From Heterobasidion occidentale (Eukaryota; Basidiomycota; Agaricomycetes; Russulales; Bondarzewiaceae): a stretch of DNA of 64,000 nucleotides. The notes beneath the pieces are model-generated. The model saw only the letters and a program-made list of their open reading frames with translations. It did not search any database and was not told the DNA's origin. The position numbers were made by a program, and so were the translations under genes. Of this stretch, positions 43,964 to 56,124 are shown one piece after another (position 1 is the first letter of the stretch; every line of letters begins with the position of its first letter). Location: NCBI GenBank assembly GCA_039111635.1, contig JBCAQO010000010.1, positions 248,001 through 312,000 of the forward strand. Direction: 5' to 3'.

Positions 43964-43987
43964 CGTCGTCGTCGTCGTCGTCGTCGT
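43964..43987. repeat. CGT trinucleotide repeat
   Basis: About eight CGT units. In one frame they would give a poly-arginine run after an ATG at 43958, but no protein is supported. Confidence 0.85.
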
Positions 43988-44220
43988 TGCTCAGGATGGT
44001 TTGCGAAGCCGGGTCAGGCGACACGACGGTCGAGGATGAGTGCCGCCGCCCCGAGGCGATCGTGATTCGACGCTGCTAGCGCGATGTGGGCATGTGATAA
44101 GTCCGACGTCGTTCCCTCCCTCGCCTTCCGGCCTCTCACTCTCCCCACACATCTCCAGGACATCTCCCCACACTTGCCCATCCCTCTCTCCATCCAGCCC
44201 CCACACACATACTCCACGCG

Positions 44221-45946
44221 ATGACCACCCTGTGCTCTGAGTCGTACGTGTTCGACGCGCGCCCCGCCTACCCGCTGCTGGTGCCCGCGAAGCGGTACTG
44301 GCACCCGTCGCTGTCGCAGGAGGACGGGGTGACGCTGATCCTCGCGCACGGGACGGGCTTCCACAAGGAGCACTGGGAGCCCTTCCTGGACGACCTCTTT
44401 GGGCTGCTCGGCACGGCGGCGAGCATCGGCGGCCCGCGGCTGCGCGTGCGCGAGGCGTGGGCGATCGACGCGCCGAACCACGGCGCGGGCGCGCTCCTCA
44501 ACGAGGCGACGCTGCGCTTCGGCTACGAGCCCGTCTGTGAGTCCCGTCCCTCCGTCTGTCCGTCCCGCGCGCGGTCCCTGGACCGGGTGGGTTGACAGCG
44601 CGCTTCCGCTTCACAGTCGCGTGGGACGAGTACGCGCTCGCGATCCACCGCTTCCTCGCCGGACACGGCTCCGGCATCCCCGTCGACTTTACGCGCCGCC
44701 GCCTCGTCGCCGTCGGCCACTCCTTCGGCGCCATCGCCCTGTCCGTCCCTCTCCTCCACCTCCATCCCCATCCCTGCCCAGGCTGACCCCGGCTGACCCC
44801 GCCCAGCGTCCTCACCCGCACGTACACCCCCGCCCCGCGCTTCGAGGCCGCCGTCCTCGTCGAGCCAATGCTCATCACGGAGGCGACCGCCGCCGACGCC
44901 GCCTTCGCGGGCAACTTCCTCGAACAGAACGCAGCCAAGCGCAGGGACGTCTGGCCCAGCCGCGAGGCCGCGCGGGAGCTGTTCGTGGCGCGCTCGTTCA
45001 AGGATTGGGATCCGCGCGTGCTGGAATTGCACGTGGTGAGTGCCCTCCCCCGTGCGAGAGCGTGAATGCGTGCGCGAGTGCTCATGGATAAGCGGGGCGG
45101 GTGTAGAAGCACGGCCTGCGCGACCTCCCGACGCTAACCTACCCAGACAAGCAGGGCGTCACCCTCACGTGCACAAAAATACAGGAAGCCGTGCGTGCCC
45201 GCTGCCCCCTCTGAACACCCTCACGCTGACTTTCCGCCCCCGACGCGCCGACATCCTGCGCGCCGTCCGCACCGCAGGCGACCTACCGCGACAGCCACGG
45301 GCGCTTCGCCGCCCTGCGCTACCTTGCCACCTTCTGCGCCGACGTGCCCACGCACGCCGTCTTTGGCGCCATCGCAGACTACGTGTGCGTCTCACCCTCA
45401 TCACCCCTTTTCTCTCGCGCGCGCGCCATCCGCGCCGCCTCCGCATCGCGTCGTGTAGCGTTAACACAGACTCATCCCATGATCGTTTCCTCGACAGGCC
45501 CATGTCGAACCGCAAGGCGCTCATCGCCGACGCCGCGCAGGGCCACTTCAAGTCCGTCACCGCCATCGAGGGCGGCGGCCACCTCGTGAGTGTCCCCCCC
45601 CTGCCTCTCCCTTTTTCCCCCTCCCTCGCCTGCCGTGCTCTCGTGTGTCGCGCCTGTCGTGCGGCACCGCGCCGCGTTCGGTTCAGGCCCGTGGGGGCAG
45701 CCGCGAGCGCCCTCGGCCGTCGATCTTCGTGCCTCGCTCTTCTGTTGCTGATCCGCATCTCTTCTCCTCCCCGCCTTCCGCCACGCCCCCGTTCCGCGTT
45801 CCCTCTCCCCTTCCTCCGCCGTGCGCCGTCCGCAGGTGCCGCAGGTGAACCCGGTGGGCGTCGCGGAGCACGTCTGGGCCGCGCTCGTCCACCCCGCGTC
45901 GCAACCGCGCGGGGACGCCGGCGCGGGCGCGAAGAGCAGGCTATAG
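44221..45946 (+). CDS. Serine alpha/beta-hydrolase with peroxisomal C-terminus
   Basis: Seven exons: 44221-44536, 44617-44740, 44807-45035, 45107-45190, 45278-45384, 45498-45585 and 45836-45946, giving 352 residues. The alpha/beta-hydrolase fold is shown by HGTG (residues 43-46, oxyanion region), the nucleophile elbow GHSFG with Ser141, and a late histidine in EGGGHL (His315) as likely third triad member. The C-terminus is Ser-Arg-Leu, a PTS1 signal. Similar fungal proteins include peroxisomal lipase-like (Lpx1) and toxin-pathway hydrolases; the substrate here is unknown. It converges with the HMG-CoA lyase gene, 241 bases between stops. Introns end in normal AG; the second donor (GTCCGT) is weak. 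Confidence 0.88.
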
Positions 45947-46187
45947 GTTGCGGGCGAGTGGGTGCGGGCGCGAGGAGCGAGCTTGGATCGACGAGTTTGC
46001 TTTTATGCGTGTGTAATGTGTATATATGTGTAATGTATGTATGTGCGTTGAAGGTGCCGCGCGCGATATGCGGCTTGTAGAGGCTTAGTCATTGCAGTAG
46101 AGCGAGAGCAGCATCGTATTCTACATGTGTTGTGTATATGTATACATCGATCGTACACCACGCACCGTCGACTCGTAACCCCCCCAC

Positions 46188-47534
46188 TCACAACCTCGCC
46201 GTTTCCCCCTTCTGCTTCCGCTTCTCCTCGTCGCGCCGCTTCCGCGCGGTCAGCGCCCTCCCGACCAGACTCGCGTTCTCCCGCCCGAGCACCTCCGAGA
46301 TCCATCGCCCGGTCTCGACGAGCCGATCGAGGTCGCCCGCGGCGGTGTACCGCGAGCCGCGCAGCGCGTAGAGCACGTCCTCGGTCGCGACGTTGCCCGT
46401 CGCGCCGGGCGAGTACGGGCACCCGCCGAGCCCGCCGACGGAGGCGTCGAGCGTGCGCAGGCCGAGCGAGAGCGCCGCGAGCGCGTTGGCGACGCCCATG
46501 CCGAAGGTGTCGTGGAACTAAGGCAGCGGCGGCGAGGTAAGAGGATGAAACTCAGGAGACGGAGGGACTTACATGTCCCTGCAGGAGCACGGAAGAGACA
46601 GACCAGTCAGTGGGGGAGGAGCGAGGAAAGCTAGAGCTTACGGCAAGCTTGTCCACCGGACACCGGGCGAGGACCGTCTCGAGCATGTGGCCCACGGTCG
46701 CGGGCGTGCCCTCGCCCGTCGTGTCCCCGAGGCTGACCTCGTAGCACCCCATCTCGAGCAGCTCCCGCGCGACGTCGCGCACCCGCTCCGCGTCGACTGC
46801 GCCGCTGTACGGGCACGCGACCGCGACGCTCACGTACCCGCGCACGCGCGCGCCCGCGTCGAGCGCGGCGCGGGCGACGGGCGCGAGACGCGCGAGGGAA
46901 GCGGCGACGGTCGCGTTTGTGTTCGCGAGCGAGAAGGCGTCCGTTGCGGCGGTGAAGATGGAGACCTCGGTCAGGCGCGCGGGGGCGCCATCGGGGCTAC
47001 TGGAACTGGAGCTGGAGGGGAGGAAGGGGAGGGCGGCGGAGAGGCCGTGCGCGTTGGGTACGAGGGCTTGGTAGGTCACGCCAGGGTGGAGGTCCATCTG
47101 GCGCACGACGTCCGCCGTGCCTGCCATCTGCCCCGCGTCGGGGGCGTCAGCGCCGAGCGGGTGCAAGAACAAAGAACCATGACCGGGAGCGCCGCGCGCC
47201 CGCGTGCACCCGCATACAGAGACAGACGCACCTGCGGGACCCACTTGGGGCTGACGAAGCTGCCGACCTCGATGGTGCGCATGCCCGCGCGCGCTAGCCT
47301 GTTGATGAGCTCGACCTTCGTCGCGGGCGGGATGACCGCCTTTTCGTTCTGCAGCCCGTCGCGCGGGCCAACCTCTACGATATTGACGAAGTCGCTGCTG
47401 CTGCTGTGGGTGGTGGGGGTTGCGTACGTCCGTGCGTGCACAGAGGCGAGGCGAGATCCGTGCCGGCGCAATGCGCTGTGGTGGTGCGCGGCGAGTTGGA
47501 TGGAGCGTGGGGTGCTGGGCCAGCGTGGTATCAT
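46188..47534 (-). CDS. Hydroxymethylglutaryl-CoA lyase
   Basis: Splits HMG-CoA into acetoacetate and acetyl-CoA, the last step of leucine breakdown. Four exons: 47534-47232, 47127-46642, a 6-base micro-exon 46578-46573, and 46517-46188, giving 374 residues. The TIM-barrel active site is visible: Arg58-Asp59 in [12 protein letters not shown], metal ligands His265 and His267 in GHFHDT, and Cys298 in the [15 protein letters not shown] loop. His265 is encoded by the micro-exon. The first 40 residues are rich in arginine, serine and alanine without acids, as in mitochondrial presequences. The C-terminus Ala-Arg-Leu fits a PTS1. Human HMGCL is also dually targeted. The ATG at 47534 is the first in frame. 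Confidence 0.93.
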
Positions 47535-50500
47535 CGTGGATGCGGTTGCGATAATGCGGCGCTTGAGGGATGTGTGGATGGGTCGGTGAGGGTGTCGGAC
47601 GAGCAGAGAGGGCTTATAACGAGCTGCAAGGGTCGGCGCGGTGCCCACAGCGCGTCGCGGTCATGTGCTTATTGGCCTCGGCTTTCGTCGGCCGGGCGTG
47701 AACTCAAGTTCTCTCCCTCTCAGCGCTCGGCACACTCGCAAGTCAGACTGCAATTGATTGCTGTATCTATATGTACCAAGTCTACATACGCCCAAATCAG
47801 AGCTTGCGCAGTGATACCACTCGTAGAGCGCGACAGAGTTTGTAATTACTCATTAGAGAGCCAAGTGAGAAGACATTTTCTGTTGCAGACTGCTGCAACG
47901 TCTCTTCTACTGCGCAGGAGCATACTGACTGGGTCAATTTGAAGGTCGCCTAGGTCGCTTTTAGTCGGCCCTTGCAACATACTTGACAAGCTCACCTCGA
48001 CATTTCTGTAATACATTGAACAGTAAAAATTGGATCGCCGTTCAATACGTTTGCCAACAGTGTCCGCAAAGCCAACAATGGAGTGGTTTGAAAGCCGGAC
48101 GTCAGTGCCGTCCACCAAGCAGTGACAGGAAGTCTGCATGTTCGCAGGTGTCCCCTCCTGTGAAAGGCAGAGAGCACAGAGAAGTAATAGAAAATAGCAC
48201 GTACAAGACCATTCCTCACTTTGAGCCCGACCACTGAAGAAGTTGTGCACTCCCATAACAAAGCCTTGTATCACTATGCAGGAGATAACACACGATAAGT
48301 TGAGAGGGCTTCACTAGTAGATCCCAAGCCAGCTCGCAGTCCCGCAAGTTTGTACGCTGAACTTGGATGACCTGCAAGTAACTACGTCAGACATTCAAAA
48401 TTTCAGTGTACACATCTGGAAATATCTTATCGTGGCATATCTGCATCAACAACCACCTTTGCCGTCCAAAAAATGTCCTGTGCATCACCACCCGACGCAG
48501 CCCTTGCAGAGCATTTTCAGCTTTGAGCAAGGCTTTATCATTGCACGTTACAGATGAACGGTTGAAGACACAGACAAACTAACCTCGTGAAGCCACTTGA
48601 TTTGTCTAGGAGTGTGAACGAATCTGTTCTACTTGAGACGATGCGAGGGCACATATGACGAGAATTTGGAGTGAATGCCAATTATGAACGCTCGAGAGTT
48701 TGACGACCAGCCACAACGACGGGCTGAGGGTAATGCATACCTAGGTGAGCTGCTTGACTAACACATATCGAAAATTGATCACGTGCAGTTTCTCGTGTGT
48801 TCTATAAGCACACGGGGTTCTGCCGATCCATGGTAGGATGCGTAACAACGTCCACCAGTGCCTTCTTTGAAAGAGGGTAGCTTTCAAAGGAAACCCGAGC
48901 ACTATCAAGGCTGCCTGCCGCAAGCACGAGGCTGAGGATCTTTGAAAGCTCCGTGTGGCGTCGTGATGAGACATTACTCCGTCCCAGAACAAAGCAGATG
49001 GAAGGTGCCGTATCCCCAGTGGCAGTTGCAAATCTAGGAAAATAAACATTTGATTGCCACCGGGTATCAGAATGAGGCAGAAGAGCGATCGGTGACGCAC
49101 GTATGTTCGAACAGCCGCGTCTGGTCCAAGCTACAGGATAATGAGCAGACAGATACCCACACCAAAGGACATTGGGCTTCCTTGTCCAATCGCACCGCCG
49201 TGGATTGCATGACCCAGTGGCACAAGAAAAAGCAATGGTTCTCTCTGTCATGGCTGGAGGTTTCAAGGGGTTTCAAGAGACTCGGCAGGAAGAGGCAGCG
49301 GATTCACCAATCCACTGCCTTCCCATTTCCTGTCGACTCTTTGAACAACCTCCAAACACCATCATTCCAAGAAAACCACTGCCATACACCTATGAAGGAT
49401 ATTGTCATGCCCAATGTGCATGACCCAGGTCCAGCTCTACCCAACGGAGGGCACACAACCGACGAGGGCGCACCCATTAACCCAGACAACCTTACGGCAA
49501 GAGCTGCCAATTACGAGGAAACGTTACACGTCGCCGGCCTGCCTGTCGATGGACAGTTGGTAGGTCAAGGGCTGTTTCCGCCGCAGTCCTCGTATATTCT
49601 GCCGCCGTTCCTGTGCCACAGCCAGACACCGTACGCCACCACCAAGTGGAATCGTTGAGCAAGCTGTCGGAGACGAAAATACTTGGCGTGGATCGCCGCG
49701 CACTGCCCAAGTCGAAAATATACAAATGAGAACCGTGTGGGACAGAGTTCAGCTTTAAGTTCGCAAAAGATTAGCATGTGAAGACGGGTATAGAGAGGGG
49801 GAGAACGAGAGGGAGGCGACACAGAAAAGGTGGACAGGGTAGGTGAGCTGATTCCTTCATTAATTCCCTGTGCCCGTGCAATCCTCTCATTGTATCGCAC
49901 GTATCAGTGATCGATCGCAGACGCACCTGCTTGGAACAAATCGTCCTACACGATTCAACCTTCCTGCTCATCCGTACGCTTAAACCACAGATGCTACGTG
50001 CCGCTTTATTCTTCTTTTGCGAGGGCAGAAACGGTTTTGAGGGTCATCTAAGGCGAGCAGAGGTGGAATGAACATTAGTAAGATTTGGATTCTTACTATT
50101 GAGCATCCTGTGTAGGATTCCGAGCATGAGGTGTCTTGATCTGCTGTGACAGATTGGAGGTTCGAGGATATCGCGGATCTTTTGTAAGGTGAGGTCTGGG
50201 TGCGAAGGGCCTAACCATGCCTCAATGGTGCATACCAAGGGCTTTGTGAAGGAAAGAGAGCAAGAGGAATATAGAACACGATGTAAACAGAGCGAGAGAG
50301 GCTGGGAATAAGATATTTTCAAATTGGAGACCGGCCCTGTTCAAGCCGCGGCAGGTTCCATGTTCCTACAGACCATTGCAAGGCATTGGCATGGTACGAG
50401 CGCGGACGATGTGTCCATTGTTGAGCCCATCTGCCTCGGAGATTCCCCGCTTTCACTCTCGGCGCAGATCATTTAAGTGATGCTTCCCACAAGCAGGACC

Positions 50501-50565
50501 ACTTTCCGACATAAGTAGCAACCGCGAATGCTGCACATGTCCGTCATCTTCGCCTTACCTCCACG
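47535..50565. other. 3-kb intergenic region, no supported gene
   Basis: Both strands hold ORFs of up to 202 codons (for example 49050-49658 plus and 48802-49266 minus), but they overlap each other, lack recognisable domains and mostly begin with non-ATG codons. No RNA gene was recognised. The last few hundred bases serve as promoter of the P450 gene at 50566. Confidence 0.5.
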
Positions 50566-52985
50566 ATGGATCTCAGCATCAGCTCGATATTGGTTGCCGT
50601 GCTCACACTCTGTGTCGCCGTCGTCGTGCACTATGGCCTCAAGCTCGTTCGCGGTGTGGTGCATCCGTATTTCTCCCCTCTCCGGGACGTACGAGGTCCA
50701 AAGCCGAAGAGCTTCTTCATGGGGAACATAAAGGATATCTTTGACGCGGAGGATGGCCATGTGCATGAGCAGTGGAGAAAGGAGTACGGCGACGTGTTTA
50801 AGTACAAGGGAATATTCAACGTGCGGTGGACGCTTTTGGTTTCTCTCGCGTGTGGACTGAAATGGGCATGGGTCACTTCGGCATGCAGGTCGATAGACTT
50901 GTGATGATTGATTGCAAGGCTGCGGGACATATCCTGTCGCATTCTCAAATATACGAGAAGCCCGAACAGATTCGGTATTCTCTGGGTCAGGTATTGGGCC
51001 CGGGTGAGTTGTCTCCACGTTCCACTCGTTCATCAGGATTGATTGTTGGGCTAGGTCTGCTATTCGTGGAAGGTACGACCTAGCGTTGTCGCTCGCTCTC
51101 CATCTCATACTACCCCACGCCCAGGCGAGACTCATAAACGTCAGGTCAGTTTGTCTAAGTACGACTCACAAATACTGCTCCTCATTCATGGCTACCTGCA
51201 GCGTAGAATCATGGCAAGCGAAACCTTTTTTCGCGTTTATTTTGCTGCAATCTAATGCATAGCAGAGTCCAGCGTTCGGGCCTCCTCACCTCCGCGAACT
51301 GACGGAGGTACTTCTCGAGAAATCCTCGCAGGCGAGTTATTTCTCTTGAGCTTTTTGGGGAAAATGGCGACGACCGCCATCTGCCAATAGTTACAGGATA
51401 TCTGGACCTCAGAGATTCTGAAAGCACAAGCCGATGGCCGTAGCGAGGGAAAAGCGAAAATTGATGTTAATGCCTGGTTGAACAAGGTCACTCTGGATAT
51501 CATCGGTCTCGCGGGTGCGTGTGTCATTCGTGAGCGTGGTTCTACCACTCACACAAGGGAGTAGGATTCAACTATGCATTTCACGCCCTGAACCCCGAAG
51601 ACACGCCGAATGAGCTACACACGTCGATCCGGAAGATGCTGCAAAACCCACAAGGGTTCCGCTCTCCGCTACCGATTCTGAAGGCCCTATTCCCGCCTTT
51701 GCGCCTCATCGTGGGTATCCCCTCCGCGGTGTCTTCGGATCTCCTCGCCCTGATGATGATGGGACCTCGTTGCAGCCCTCCGAACGTGATCGCACCGTGA
51801 GAGCAGCGAGGCAGACTATGGAGCGTGTGGGGCAACAGCTGTTGGCAGAGAAGAAGGCGGCCGTGCTTGCGCCGCTCCGAGGAGCTGGCGTTGGCACGGG
51901 CGAGGAGAAAGGGGCGACGCCGGCAGCAGTAGAGAGCAAGAACGTCCAGGGCAGGGACTTGATGAGTTTGCTCGTCAAGGCGAATATGGCGACAGACCTA
52001 CCAGAGGGGTATCGGATGGACGATGAGGAAGTCTTGGCTCGTAAGCTCTGGAGTCCACGGGTTCATGAGAGATAGGCTGACTCTGTATCCGTTCTAGAGG
52101 TTCCAACTTTTCTCGTCGCGGGACATGAGACCACAAGGTTTGTTCGCCCTTTCGTCCATAAGCGCTCGAAGCCGACACTTCTACGCCCATGACGCATCTA
52201 TAGCACAGCCGTCACGTGGATCCTGTTCTTTCTCAGCACGAACCCCGACGTACAAGCCAAACTACGTAGAGAACTTGCCTCGGTGTCGACGACACTGCCT
52301 GGGATGGACGAGCTCCAGGCATTGCCCTATCTCGATGCAGTGGTTCGGGAAACCCTCAGAGTGTATTCGCCGGTGCCGAGTGTCATACGGGTAGCGAGTC
52401 GAGAGGATGTCATCCCAATGGATAGAACGTGGGTAGATCGACGAGGGGTGGCAAGGAGTGAGATGCGGTGGGTCATCCTCTTTGTTGCCTTCAAAAGAGG
52501 TCTTCTGATGCTATGCACACGGTATGTGTCAGAGTAACCAAAGGCGATATGTTGGACGTGCCGATACTCGCAATCAATCGTTCAGAAGAGATCTGGGGCA
52601 AAGACGCGCATGAATTCAGGCCTGAGCGCTGGGACAGTCCGCCAGAAGCTGCCAACGCCATCCCTGGCGTCTGGGGAAGCAACCTTGCGTTCTCTGGAGG
52701 CAGCAGGGCCTGCATCGGCTACCGCTTTTCTGTCATCGAGTGCGTAGCTGTTTATTTAAGATCATCTTGCACACACCTAATCAGAAACTGGCGATCCTTT
52801 TCACTTCGCGTTCGCGCAGAATGAAAGCCCTCGTGTTTGTCCTCGTCCGCGCGTTCCAGTTTGAGATGGCGGTGCCTGTTGAGGACGTGAAAGTCAAAGC
52901 CGCGGCTATACGTAGACCGTTCTTGGCGAGCGAGCGAGAAAAGGGGTCCCAGTTGCCTTTATGGATTTCGGCGATCAAAGAGTAA
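50566..52985 (+). CDS. Cytochrome P450 (tandem copy 1)
   Basis: A haem-thiolate monooxygenase anchored in the ER by an N-terminal segment ([18 protein letters not shown]). Thirteen exons: 50566-50820, 50889-51003, 51055-51072, 51125-51144, 51202-51213, 51267-51332, 51391-51514, 51565-51728, 51776-52040, 52098-52137, 52204-52467, 52533-52739 and 52820-52985; 571 residues. Motifs: I-helix AGHETT, K-helix ETLR, FRPERW, and haem loop [10 protein letters not shown] with Cys508. Two introns use GC donors (GCAAGC at 51214, GCGAGT at 51333), where the neighbour has GT. Three exons are only 12-20 bases. It is paralogous to the next gene along its whole length. The substrate is unknown. Confidence 0.9.
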
Positions 52986-53292
52986 ATGCAGGGAATGCGG
53001 GGTAAGGTGCCAATCTGGGTGCAAGTCATTTCTCGTCATTTTTTTTTCTGCTTTTGCTCAGCTTGCTGTATTCGTACTTGTAGGAGATGTAGGATTCCAA
53101 TAGACCATTTTCTGTTGCAGGCAACGTACAGTATGCGTGACCTTGAACCGGGTCCAGATGACGCGGGCGGACGGCACGCGACCGAGATGACCGATGGACA
53201 CATTACGCCCATTCCGCTGCATCTGTACCTTTATCTATCAGCATGTCCTCTCCTCGTCTTCCTCCGTGTTCCCTCGTCGCCTTGGTCCCACC

Positions 53293-56016
53293 ATGATTAC
53301 TGCCAGCACCCTGCTTAGGCTCGGGCTCGCGTTCAGCACCGTGGTGACTGTGCATTACGTCGCCAAGCTCTTGCGCCGCGTCTTTCATCCCTATTTCTCT
53401 CCTCTGCGCGATTTGAAGGGGCCAAAGTCGAACAGCTTCTTCTATGGGAATCTCAAAGAGATATTCACCGCAGAGGCGATGGAGTTGCATGAGCGCTGGA
53501 GAGAGGAATACGGGCCCGTGTACAAGTACAAGGGATTCTTTAACGTGCGTTAGCCCCTAGTTTCCGTTAATTTGGTTTTCACGTACACCTGGGTGCAGAG
53601 TGACCGTCTCGTAATGATGGACAACAAAGCTACGAGCCATATCCTGTCGCATCCCCAGATCTATGAGAAACCAGAACAAGTTCGATATAACCTGGGTCAG
53701 ATTCTAGGCCGAGGTTCGTCTAATTCACGCCTAAGGCTCTGCACTGTATATGTTTCGCACTGCGGAATACCGTGCTCTACGCTTGCCGCAGCCAATTGTT
53801 TCAGCGTCGCGTCTTCGAAAAGACGGATCAGAGACACGAACCGATGATAGCCTTCGGTTGAGGTTTCTTCTCGATCTGAAAGTATCTAAGTATTTGATTC
53901 TGTAGTTTTAGTTATCGAGCCTCTTATTCTTGAGGCATTTGATTTCCTTTTCTTTCCATGGGTTGCTGACTTGTCTTGCACTTGCCCCCAGGACTGTTGT
54001 TCGCTGAAGGTAACGCACCATTCGCGTGAGGGGGCATATTCTGACATGGTGCGATCACAGGTGAACAACATAGACAACAGGTAAAACATCTTCTCCAGTT
54101 CGTGTAGGGAATTCCTATCGCTGACGACCTCTATGGCACGATAACACAGCGCAGAATCATGGTACATTTCGTATGGTAACTTCACAGAACTGGCTGATTG
54201 AATGATGTGACTCGCAGAGTCCCGCGTTTGGGTCACCTCAAATCCGTGAGCTCACGAGTATCTTCCTTGAGAAGTCTATTCAGGTGAGGGATGCGTTCAT
54301 CGTCACTTCGGACCGTGTACATGGTCGGTTCATTTTCGATCGTCTTCGGCAGCTGCGCGACCTCTGGTCTGTCGAGATTCACAAGGCTTCTACCGTGAAT
54401 GGCAATGATAACGGGGAGAAAGCCATCATCGATGTGTGCGACTGGCTGAGCAAGATGACATTAGACGTGATCGGACTCGCAGGTCAGACTGTCTTTTTAA
54501 TGTACTATCCTAAAATCGTCGAACTTACATGGCGGTGGGCGAGTACAGGCTTTAACTACAGCTTCAACGCGCTTAACTCGCACGGTAAGCCAAATGAGCT
54601 CAACGAGGCCGTTCGGACGATGTTCCATAGCCCTGGCGGATTCGGTGCGGTGCTGCCTGTGCTACAGGCAGTCTTCCCACCTTTGAGAATTATTGTGAAC
54701 CTTTTCTCGAGCGTCACAGTGCAATCACAGTTAATCAACTCGTGTCGTTGTTTGAAAGCCCTCGGAACGGGAGCGCATTGTCGCAGCAGCACAGAATACC
54801 ATGTATCGCATTGGGAGCCAGCTTCTCGCAGAGCGCAAAGCGTTCGTATATGCCTCCGCCAACGGACGAGCAGGAGAAAAAGCCGGAGTGGAAAAGAAGA
54901 GCGTACAAGGGAGGGACTTGCTGAGCCTACTCGTCAAGGCGAACATGGCGACCGACTTGCCAGCTGAGGCACGCTTGGACGATGCAGATGTGCTGGCGCG
55001 TGAGTTGTTCACATCTTGTTCGTTCAAGGGTTATAGCCGATTGACAACACACTGTAGAGGTACCCACGTTTCTCGTCGCTGGCCACGAAACAACTAGGTC
55101 AGTGAGAACCCTGTGCAGCCGCTCCGCTTTATTCTGACACATGCGATTATGCTTCGACGATTTAGCACTGCTGTCACATGGGCGCTATTCGCCCTTTCGA
55201 CACATCCTGAAGCTCAAGTAAAGCTTCGCGCTGAGCTGTTATCCGCGCCGTCCGAGCCCATGCCAACAATGGAAGAGCTTGACCGCCTGCCTTATCTTGA
55301 CGCTGTGGTGCGGGAGACGATGCGCTCCTTCTCACCTGTGCCGAGCACTGTACGGGTGGCGAATCAAGACGATATCATACCGACAGAGGCGCAGTGGGAA
55401 GATAAAAAGGGCGTCTGGCGGCGGGAAGTGAGGTAAGCCCAGGATAGTTACAACCAACATCTTTTCATTCCCCTCGGTGTTCCTCTATTTCGCTGAACTG
55501 ATTATTATTCTCGTTTGGTCTAGAGTGACCAAGGGTGACTCGATATTCATTCCTATCCTCGCTACGAACCGATCCAAAGAGCTGTGGGGTGAAGACGCAC
55601 ACGAATTCAAGTGAGATAACCTTCAACATTTGCTGCTCACAGGAGGAGACTCAGAAACCTTCAGGCCTGAGCGCTGGGAAAACCCGCCAGAGGCCATCCA
55701 GTCTATTCCCGGAATCTGGGGAAATAGCCTAGCATTCTCAGGGGGCAGCCGAGCCTGCATAGGATACCGCTTCTCGGTGATTGAGTGCGTCGACTCCTGT
55801 TCACCGCTTGCGATACCCAACCCTACTGAACGGCCTGAAATTTCAAGGATGAAAGCGATGATCTTTGTCTTAGTTCGTGCTTTCCAGTTCGACATGTCTG
55901 TCCCCCTCGAAGATGTCAAGTCTAAATCGGCCGTTGTTCGTCGCCCTTATCTCGCGAGTGATCCGGAGAAGGGTTCTCAAATGCCGTTGTGGGTTTCACC
56001 AGTCAGAACAGTCTGA
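53293..56016 (+). CDS. Cytochrome P450 (tandem copy 2)
   Basis: Same family and exon plan as the preceding gene, 307 bases downstream in the same orientation, so they arose by tandem duplication. Fourteen exons: 53293-53544, 53599-53713, 53992-54009, 54061-54080, 54150-54161, 54218-54283, 54353-54482, 54549-54712, 54759-54999, 55058-55097, 55166-55432, 55524-55610, 55665-55784 and 55848-56016; 566 residues. Motifs: membrane anchor near residues 8-28, [24 protein letters not shown] with Cys502. All introns are GT-AG. Intron 2 is 278 bases, far longer than the 51 bases in copy 1. An extra intron splits the sequence before PERW. Confidence 0.9.
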
Positions 56017-56124
56017 AGCTCAATATGGATATCTTTGAGATGAACTTCCTCCGAAATACAGAAATGGTATTATATCCTATCATGACAATGAAGCAAACAC
56101 ATTCAGGTGACCGTCTAATGTTGT

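Larger units (their letters stand above)
41877..44220. other. GC-rich divergent intergenic region
   Basis: A 2.3-kb gap between the Hikeshi-like gene and the hydrolase. It has many long ORFs on both strands, but all are arginine/alanine/proline-rich artefacts of high GC without domain similarity. It contains a CAGG-type microsatellite and a CGT trinucleotide run. Pyrimidine-rich leader sequence lies directly before the ATG at 44221. Confidence 0.5.

Noticed and set aside
46552..46641. Continuous exon 2 of HMG-CoA lyase without the 63-base intron
   Set aside because: The intron has perfect GTAAGC and CTGCAG ends, and skipping it gives the contiguous family sequence; retention would add 21 unmatched residues. 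It remains possible as an alternative form.
48802..49266. 154-codon minus-strand ORF, at first suspected transposase relic
   Set aside because: No transposase motif, no inverted ends and no similarity to other parts of the window.
49050..49658. 202-codon plus-strand ORF between HMG-CoA lyase and the P450 genes
   Set aside because: It begins with a non-ATG codon, its first in-frame ATG leaves about 150 residues, there is no recognisable domain, and other ORFs overlap it on the opposite strand.
50473..51135. 220-codon minus-strand ORF
   Set aside because: Antisense shadow of the first exons of the P450 gene.
50566..56016. The two P450 regions as one long gene
   Set aside because: Each half has its own membrane anchor, haem loop and stop, with 307 bases between, so they are tandem paralogues.
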